64,000 bases of DNA from contig OX457026.1 in assembly GCA_949752745.1 (NCBI GenBank), positions 28,458,116 to 28,522,115 on the forward strand, written 5' to 3'. The notes beneath the pieces are model-generated. The model made no database searches. It worked only from the letters and a program-made list of their open reading frames with translations, and had not been told where the DNA came from. Source of the DNA: Protula sp. h YS-2021. Lineage: Eukaryota > Annelida > Polychaeta > Sabellida > Serpulidae. Positions 56,887 to 64,000 of this stretch are shown in pieces. The position numbers and the translations under genes are program-made. The stretch's first letter is position 1; every line of letters begins with the position of its first letter.

Positions 56887-57577
56887 TGATGTATGCTGTA
56901 TGATTTTGTGACGGACGGGAAAAAGAAGACCATTGCTGTTCTTCATTAGTTTATTTCCTATCCTGCCTCGCAATGTGGACTGCAATAAACAATAACAAAA
57001 TATTTGAACACATTGCCACAAATTAATGCCAAAATATCGATAATTAACAGATAAATCGAGCCAGTATTTAATATAAATTACACATGAAATATTTCTGACA
57101 TAAAAATATTTCATTTATTATAGCTAATTATAATCAAGTTCTTACCAATTGTGGCGGACTTTAAACTTCAGGCTAAACCTACATCTGTCCAGTATGACTG
57201 ACTTTAACAGACTGACCAAACACGTGAAGAAATAACAACGAATTTGAGGCGATATGGTTCGTTGATCAGAACACGTGTCACAGACCAATCACAGGGGATC
57301 ACCTGACTTTAACACATGTTTCAAATTTAGGTACCATCTCAAAAAAACTAACACCAAGTCCGCTACATGGCTCCCCAAATTACGCAGTAATTTGACGAAT
57401 GAACCTTGCACGTCACATAACTTCACATTAATACACATGAAACGAGTCTCCAAACTCTCTACTACGCATATCACTGTCAGAACTTTAGTGAGTCAAATTT
57501 CTAGTGAAAACATCAAAATATATATTGGCATATTTAAGCATTCAATGCGTTTAATGACGAAATCTTCGGCGGAGAAT
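56887..57577. other. Boundary between Polinton-like block and BEL/Pao copy
   Basis: AT-rich to about 57170. From there to 57577 is sequence 3' of the minus-strand BEL/Pao integrase, where its 3' LTR would lie. It does not resemble the + copy's presumed LTR at 59875, so LTR borders cannot be set. Confidence 0.4.
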
Positions 57578-58878
57578 CTACCCCATGTTTTCCACAAGAA
57601 GAACTAGCTTCCTCACTGGTCTAACAAGATGCTTGACCTTAGCAAAGCGTTTGCCTTTATTATCTAGATTTCTGTCACCGACTGCAAGTGTGACATTTCT
57701 CACAAAGCCATCAGATGACTTGTTAACCTCATGGACCTTCCCTAAAGACCATAAATTCCTTGGTACACAATCGTCTCGAATTAAGACTATGTCTCCAACA
57801 ACGAAATTTCGCCTCTGACGTGTCCACTTTGATCTACTTTGCAAGTAGTGGACATACTCATGTTTCCAACGAGACCAAAACTTATCAACGAGGTATTGTA
57901 CCCTCCTCCAGCGCTTTACCGAATAGACATCGTCACGTTGGAATTCACTTGGAGGAGGGACAACTACTTTCGTTTTTCCTGTTAGAAGGTGATTTGGAGT
58001 AAGTGGCTCCAAGAAGTTCGGATCAGTTAAGGACTCAAGCGTAAGAGGTCTGCTATTCAGGACAGAAGATACTTCTGCCATGAAGGTATGAAGTGACTCA
58101 TCATCCAAGTGAGAACCGTGTTGGTGCATAAGGGAGGCTAAAACAGTTCGAACAGAACGAATGAGACGCTCCCATGCTCCAAACATGTGGGAGGATGCAG
58201 GTGGATTCGTCTGAAATTCGAATATACAGTTATTTCCAACAAGAAGTGTCTGACTGAGGGCTCTTGAATGTTCTTGAACTGTTTCTTCAACTCTTTGGCA
58301 GCCCCAACAAAGTTGGTGCCTTGATCACATCTTAGGAGTGAGATAGGCCCGCGAATCGCTATAAATCATCGGAGTGCATTAATAAACGAGCTGGTTGTCA
58401 TCGAGTTGACCACTTCAATATGTACAGCACGCGACGAAAGACATGTAAATATGCAACCCCATCGTTTAACCTCTCTTCGCCCCGACTTCACAATAAAAGG
58501 GCTAAACAAGTCCACACCACAGTGGGTGAAGGGTGCACTAGGTTGCATACGGTCTGCAGGTAAATCAGCCATCTTCTGATGGGCAGCTTCTGCTCTCAGC
58601 CTCCTGCATATCACGCAATGATAGATAAATCGAGCAACCAATCCACGGCAAACAACTATCCAAAATCCCTTAGACCGCACGGCATTTAAAGTCATGCCTT
58701 TCCCTTGATGCAATACTGAATCATGACAGTAGCCAATGATCAGTTTCGCAATATGACTAGACTTCAGCACCACAACAGTCGATACAGGTAGGATTGACTT
58801 CCTCAGACGTCCTCCGACTTTCAGCAAACCATCCTCTAGAAAACAGTCCAAGGCATTTAATGGACTCGACAACTTCAC
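57578..58878 (-). pseudogene. BEL/Pao integrase
   Basis: Read right to left: an H-H-C-C zinc-binding region (SHIAKLIIGYCHDSVLHQGK through HCVICRRLR), CGVDLFSPF with the first Asp, TCLSSRAVHIEVV, a frame break near 58370, then LRCDQGTNF with the second Asp (about 58325), a second break, and MFGAWERLIRSV with the catalytic Glu. It continues with LNSRPLT, LTPNHLLTGK and the WRRVQYLVDKFWSRW segment typical of BEL/Pao. All catalytic residues are present, but the frame is broken twice. Confidence 0.93.
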
Positions 58879-59453
58879 TGGCTCTGACTTTGAGATAGCT
58901 TCGATCTCATCTTGAAAGAACGAATTCTGAGTAAGCTTTGAAGATTAACTGAATCGTAGACTGAGACGGCACTTCTGGTTGCCCTTTGCTTTTTCTGTCT
59001 AAGGGCGTCCTTCCACAGCAGAATCAAAGCCACTACTCTTTTTAGTCTGCGCCAGCTTGATATGTGAGAGAACCGTTCGAGCTCAAAATCCTTTGAAGTT
59101 GTGTCGAATGACAGTACCTGCTTGACACCAGGATCATCATTACTTATCTATTTGTTTGCACCAAAAGTTGGCAATCCCGGTTGCCAAAGAAAGTCTGGTC
59201 CTAAAAACCATCCGAAGTCGCACAAATCCTTAACTAGGCAACCACGTGATGCTGATCCGTATTGGTCTACGAACATATAAAACCAACTCTGTTGGAGAAG
59301 AACACATGAAACCGTTTGGAGATATTGCCTATGCATCCCAGTACAACTTGGCTGTTTGTCCCAAACACATGCCCGATATCCTGATATTCAAGCTCCCTTT
59401 GGATCGTTTTGCCATTTTAACAGCTAGCACTGCTGCCGTTAGCTCCAGGCAAT
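58879..59453 (-). pseudogene. BEL/Pao RNase H and connection, minus copy
   Basis: The minus strand from 59453 reads LELTAAVLAVKMAK-equivalent sequence (RNase H), a LGCIGNISKRFHVF-like stretch, and ASRGCLVKDL with WFLGPDFLWQPGLP, the connection between RNase H and integrase in this family. Several stops. Its DNA matches the last bases of the window (63934-64000). Confidence 0.8.
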
Positions 59454-59872
59454 TTGATTGACCTTATCCCTGCCTAAATCGTAGGCCACAACTCTGTGAC
59501 TGAAACCATGACTGTTTGGAGAACCACAGTCAACCATGCTAACTATCCCCAAGCCCAAATCTGTTCGTTGGGCAAAGGATCCGTGTTTGACTGTAATAAC
59601 TTCTCTTGGGATGAGCGCTAGGCTACAATTGTATCCTATAAGCAGACCAATTTCCGCGGAATCAGATACTGGCATAAGTTTGGACTGCATCTTCTTCAAA
59701 TGAGGCCACTTCTCGCACATTGACGCCGTTTTTGTATATGTGACCTATTTGTGGGCATAATCGGCCTTGAATACAGGTCCGGCAGGCGAACTTTCTTCTG
59801 AGAGTTAAATCCTCTCACCACAAATGCACCGACTCGTTTGGATTGAACACGTTTATCCTCGGCGAAGACTTT
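59439..59872 (-). pseudogene. BEL/Pao protease-distal region, minus copy
   Basis: Contains SKLMPVSDSAEIGLLIGYNC, PREVITVKHGSFAQRTDLG and NSHGFSHRVVAYDLGRDKVN. These are nearly the same as the + copy at 62515-62750. At 59453 the sequence jumps straight into RNase H, so the reverse transcriptase is deleted. Homology to the + copy stops at about 59870. Confidence 0.9.
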
Positions 59873-59874
59873 CA

Positions 59875-60651
59875 TGTCCAGTCTTTTTATATGGTTTTAC
59901 AGTGTGAAGTGAAAAGCTTGTACCTCAGCTTCAGGTTCAGGTACGGTGTTAGTTTCTACAGTGCTTTTTGCTCTGTTCTTCAGTATAGCTTTAGTCTTCG
60001 TGGCTTCTGTTTTGGCCTCAAAGGCTGGTTTTGCATTTATTCAATGCATCATAGCTTATGCTAAACTTCTCCTGGTTAAGTGCCAATGAGTGGACCAGTT
60101 TGTGTAGCAAGTCAGTTGGTTTAGCTGGCTTATAAAGCCTTCAGTTATGGCTTAGTCAAGACCTTTGTTTGGCTTGGTATAGCCTCTGGTACTGACTTAT
60201 CAAAGCCTATGGTTCTGACTTATTAAGGTCTTTGGCCTGGCTTGTAGTAGCCTCTGGTTATGGCTTGGTATAGCTTCAGTGTTTGGCTTCGTGTAGCCTT
60301 TGGTGCCGGCCTAGAGTAATCTCAGGTTGAACTTGGTGAGTTTAGTTTCAGGCTGAAACTTATGCATTTGATCAAATGATATCAGGCTTTTAGTTGCCAT
60401 CAGGCTAATTGGTTTCAGTTTAACGGTGAATTATATTTTCACCTCTCCTCTCTGGTTTTAGTTTACATAGAGGCTTTCTTTGGGACTCTTGGTGGCCATG
60501 TGTTGTGTTCATGGATGGTTGGCTCCCTGATTTTATCTAAGTCTACTGCTAGGTTTTCCTTATTTACGTTTACTGCTAAGTTTAGCAAATGCTAAGGTTA
60601 AATTTATGAAGTTCTTATTATTCTTCTGGTGATCCAGTGTCAGTAATACAA
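59875..60651 (+). repeat. Probable 5' LTR of the + BEL/Pao element
   Basis: Non-coding, T/G-rich, starting TGTCCAGTC where homology with the minus copy ends, and finishing ...CAGTAATACA 33 bp before the gag ATG. It contains several GGCTTGGTATAGCCT-like repeats (60170-60310). The 3' LTR is outside the window, so borders are inferred. Confidence 0.5.
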
Positions 60652-60683
60652 ATTTACCATCTAGAGTTTAGCTGTTTGAAAGT

Positions 60684-61480
60684 TTGACAACGGAAACCTC
60701 TGTTAAGGAGGAGAGTAAGAAGCAAGATGAGGCTTCTGCTCAACAAGAGCAAGATAGTGAAAAGGCAGATTCTCGGGCTATCAAAGAGTTTGAGGTAGCA
60801 AGTCGCTCTCTCAAGCAGACTGTACGACATGTTAATGCTATCTTAGTGGGTGTTCGTGATGTTGCACACCTTCAGTCAGTGCGAGATAAGTTGATAGAAC
60901 AACTTGATGAATACACTCATCTGTATGCAAAGTTCTACGAAGAAGGTACTCTTTTGGTAGCACATCTGGCAAACTTTAGTCGTCTTGAGGAGGAAACAGA
61001 TGACCTCTTGAAGGAATTAAACGCAAAGATTAAGCGTTTACTCGACAAAGCTGTGAAAGATGAAGCATCGACTAGTGTATCGGACGTTGGCACAAAGGAA
61101 CTGCTTGGTACTTTGTGCAGCCAATTGTCATTAGCTAGGCTACCTCCTCCAGAGCCTGAAATATTTACGAGTGACGTTTTGATGTACCCAGTTTGGAAAA
61201 AATCTTTCGAGACGCTGATTTCTAGTCGGGGTATACCGGAAGAGGAGAGGTTACCTTACTTGGCTAGGCATACGGCTGGCGAGGCGAAAATGTGCATCGA
61301 GTGCTTTTTTCTGATGGATTCTCCCAGCGCTTTTACAAACGCCTTTAGTTCTCTCGATTGTCGCTTTGGAAACACCTTATTCTTGGTGAAAAAATGCGCA
61401 ACAAGATAGATAATTTCCCAATAATACAGAATAGGGATTCTGCGAGCCTGAGGCATTTTGCAGATTACCTGCATCAATGC
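60684..61480 (+). pseudogene. BEL/Pao gag N-terminal part (DUF1759-like)
   Basis: The first 241 codons are open. A charged coiled-coil-prone region (residues about 30-150) is followed by LPPPEPEIFTSDVLMYPVWK, SSRGIPEEERLPYLARHTAG and a FTNAFSSLDCRFGN segment, the usual gag order. Near 61380 the frame slips. In the new frame it continues as KMRNKIDNFPIIQNRDSASL and LRHFADYLHQC, then a TGA at 61481, after which the main ORF starts. Confidence 0.88.
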
Positions 61481-61481
61481 T

Positions 61482-63424
61482 GATGCATGAAGACCATTCC
61501 AGGTCTCCAGTTCTTAGATGATCCTAGACAGAACAGGCGTCTATTGCACAAATTACCGGATTGGCTAGTTCAACGATGGAGAAGAAAGGTGGCTGCTCAC
61601 CAGGAAGAAACATCCTCTTTTCCCTCTTTTGGAATGTTTGTTGACTTTCTCCTCAAAGAAGCCGAAATCGCGAACGAACCGTTCACGAACTTGCATTCTG
61701 GTGATAGCTCAAAGCCGAAGGACAGTAGCTCTAAGGCAGGTCCTTCAAATATTCATAGTGGGCCGAGGAAATTTACTTCTAACGCAGCAAAGAGTGATAA
61801 AATCATGTGCATTTATTGCTCGAAACTTGGTCACACGATCGAGAAAAAGTTTGACAAGCTGTCTGTAAAGAAAAAAGACGTGATTGTTTTGAAGCACAAA
61901 CTGTGTAGAGGCTGTCTTTTTCCGGGACACATTGTTAAGAAATGCAACAGGAAGTCAAAGTGCTCAGTTTGCAGCAAGAGCCACCCAACCTGTTTGCATG
62001 GCTGTGTAGTTGCCTATCAGGAGGCTCGCAAAGGTACATCAGTGGTGAGTACTGAAGCTTCTAGCTTGTGTCCCACGGCTCAAGAATTTTTACCGTCTCA
62101 GTCTAAAACTGCCGACTCCAATGAAAGGACATTAGCTCAATCATACTCAAACGCCACATGCAAAGGCGACAATTGCTTGAGCTCGATGATTGTCCCAGTT
62201 TATCTCTCACATACATCACAGCCCAACAAGGAGCGTCTGGTCTATGCCCTTTTAGATACCCAGTCAGACACATCCGTTATTCTCGAGGAAACCAGAAAGA
62301 ATCTAGGTGTTGGTGGGCTTGATGTTGAGCTTTCCTTGTCTACTATGTTCGCCGGGGATAAACGTGTTCAATCCAAACGAGATGGGATTTGTGGTGAGAG
62401 GATTCAACTCTCAGAAGAAAATTCGCCTGCCGGACCAGTATTCAAGGCCGATTATGCCCATAAACAGGTCGCATATACAAAAACGGCGTCAATGAAGTGG
62501 CCTCATTTGAAGAAGATGCAGTCCAAACTTCTGCCAGTATCTGATTCCGCGGAAATTGGTTTGATTATAGAATACAATTGCAGCCGAGCGTTCATCCCAA
62601 GAGAAGTTATTACAGCCAAACACGGATCCTTTGCCCAACGAACAGATTTGGGCTGGGGGATAGTTGGCATGGTTGACTGTGGTTCTCCAAACAGTCATGG
62701 TTTCAGTCACAGAGTTACGGCCTACGATGTAGGCAGGGATAAGGTCAATCAAATTGCCTTTCGCACCTGTGCTTCAGTGGTCGCGCCACCTCGTGACATT
62801 TTAGAAGTCCTTGAGTCCGATTTTAAGGACGTCTCAGAAGGCGTCGGACTGCCACAAGAAGATGGAAGAATTTTGGAATTGATGAAATCAAACATCTTTA
62901 GAGACTCGGGTAGTCACTACGTTATGCCTCTCCCGTTTCGTGCAGAACCCAATTTACCGAACAATCGTCGGGTTGCTGAGGATAGGCTCGGATGTCTTAA
63001 GCATCAGTTTGATCGTCAACCAGAACTCAAACAAAAGTACACAGAGTTCATGACTGAAATGCTCGATAAGAATTACGCAACTCTTGTTCCACCTTCTGAT
63101 CTGGATAAAGTAGTCTGGTATCTTCTCCACCATGGGGTTCATACTGCCAACAAGTTGAGGGTTGTGTTTGACTGTAGCTCCAAGCTTAAAGGAATATCCC
63201 TCAATGATCTCTTGCTGCAAGGTCCAAACCTACCAAACACGCTTCTCGGCGTACTGTTGAGGTTTCAACAGGAAACGGTAGCCTTTGGATGTGACATTCA
63301 AAAAATGTTTTATCAATTTAAAGTAACAGAAAAGGACCGTTTCTACATGTGTTTCCTTTGGTGGTCTTGTGGCGATACATCAAAGGAGCAATGTGTGTAT
63401 GCAATGGGTGTGCATACGTTCTGA
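61482..63424 (+). pseudogene. BEL/Pao gag-pol: zinc knuckles, protease, reverse transcriptase start
   Basis: A 645-codon frame from 61487. CIYCSKLGHTIEKKFD and CRGCLFPGHIVKKC resemble zinc knuckles. The aspartic protease active site reads ALLDTQSDTSVIL, as is common in BEL/Pao. Locally shifted sequence near 62380-62480 reads better in the next frame (VVRGFNSQKKIRLP). The RT begins at about 63130 with ANKLRVVFDCSSKL, QGPNLPNTLLGVLLRF and FGCDIQKMFYQFKV (motif A), then shifts at about 63370. Continues in other frames downstream. Confidence 0.9.
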
Positions 63425-64000
63425 CTTCGATCTTCACCTTCATGTAGCAACTTCGGCCTAAAGCAAGTAGCAGATGATTTCGAGCATAAGTACGGCTCCG
63501 CAGCAAGTAATTTCTGGCGACACAACGTCTATGTAGATGATGGGATCAAGAGCGTTACGGAACCCAAGCAGGCGATTGAACTAATTCGCAAAACGTCAGA
63601 CATGTGCGGGGAGGCAAGTTTGACGCTGCATAAATTCGTGTCAAATTCTGCGGAGGTCTTGAATTCTATTACAACGGAGAGAAGGTCAGTATCCGCACTC
63701 TATGATCCAATGGATTTTATTGCACTTTGAAGAAGTAACAATACCTCGTTGTTTACGCCCACAGAGTGTCCACATAGCTTAGGTGCAACTGCATCATTTT
63801 GCGACGCCTCTGTGGTAGGATATGGGTGTTGCAGTTATCTACGTCTTGTTGACAGTAGTGAGAATCCACATGTTTCTCTGGCTATGGGGAAGTCAAGAGT
63901 TGCTCCGATTAAGCCTGTGACCGTTCCCAGGCTGGAGCTAACGGCAGCAGTGCTAGCTGTTAAAATGGCAAAAACGATCGAAAGGGAGCTTGAATATCAG
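63425..64000 (+). pseudogene. BEL/Pao reverse transcriptase end and RNase H, cut by window end
   Basis: Frames read NFGLKQVADDFEHKYGSAAS, then NVYVDDGIKSV (the YVDD catalytic box, near 63525), then after a stop TASFCDASVVGYG and PRLELTAAVLAVKMAKTIE (RNase H). The element continues beyond 64000. Confidence 0.9.

Overview
This looks like animal nuclear DNA, most likely from a marine lophotrochozoan such as a bivalve mollusc. That assignment is an inference from gene style and repeat types. Spliced genes with GT/AG introns sit in AT-rich sequence with long microsatellites, satellites, MITEs and decayed DIRS, LINE, BEL/Pao, Helitron, MULE and Polinton-like elements. I see nothing bacterial.

Two host genes can be rebuilt exon by exon. 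On the + strand, 6923-12555 is a CMPK2-type UMP-CMP/thymidylate kinase: six exons with matching phases and 423 visible residues, with only the N-terminal exon not found. On the - strand, 44998-35610 is a complete four-exon gene for a small secreted protein (172 aa) made of a signal peptide and one PLAT domain. A TATA box lies about 90 bp upstream of its start codon. Its first intron holds 19 copies of a 139-bp satellite. One isolated EGF-like exon lies at 24753-24857.

The stretch 1-35 kb is otherwise a graveyard of repeats. It holds three DIRS-type fragments (4.9-5.3, 13.3-13.7 and 17.6-18.2 kb), a Pif1/Helitron helicase scrap (19.4 kb), a MULE-like fragment (20.9 kb), two LINE reverse transcriptase remnants (21.7 and 29.7 kb), a MITE family with three copies, a pogo-like MITE, and a 22-bp minisatellite of about 53 units (14.8-15.95 kb).

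The most distinctive region is 51-56.9 kb: a decaying Polinton/Maverick (adintovirus-like) gene block, all on the + strand with overlapping genes. Its order is two unknown ORFs, a chromodomain integrase, a packaging ATPase, two small basic proteins, a Cys-rich small ORF, a minor-capsid-like protein, a small core or membrane-active-like protein, and the first residues of the major capsid protein. The minor-capsid/core pair is tandemly duplicated (1,124-bp offset), and a different member of the pair is broken in each copy. No DNA polymerase B or protease is visible.

From 57.6 kb to the end are two BEL/Pao LTR retrotransposons of one family in opposite orientation. The - copy lacks its reverse transcriptase through a clean deletion of about 1.19 kb. 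The + copy starts with a probable LTR at 59875 and runs off the window.
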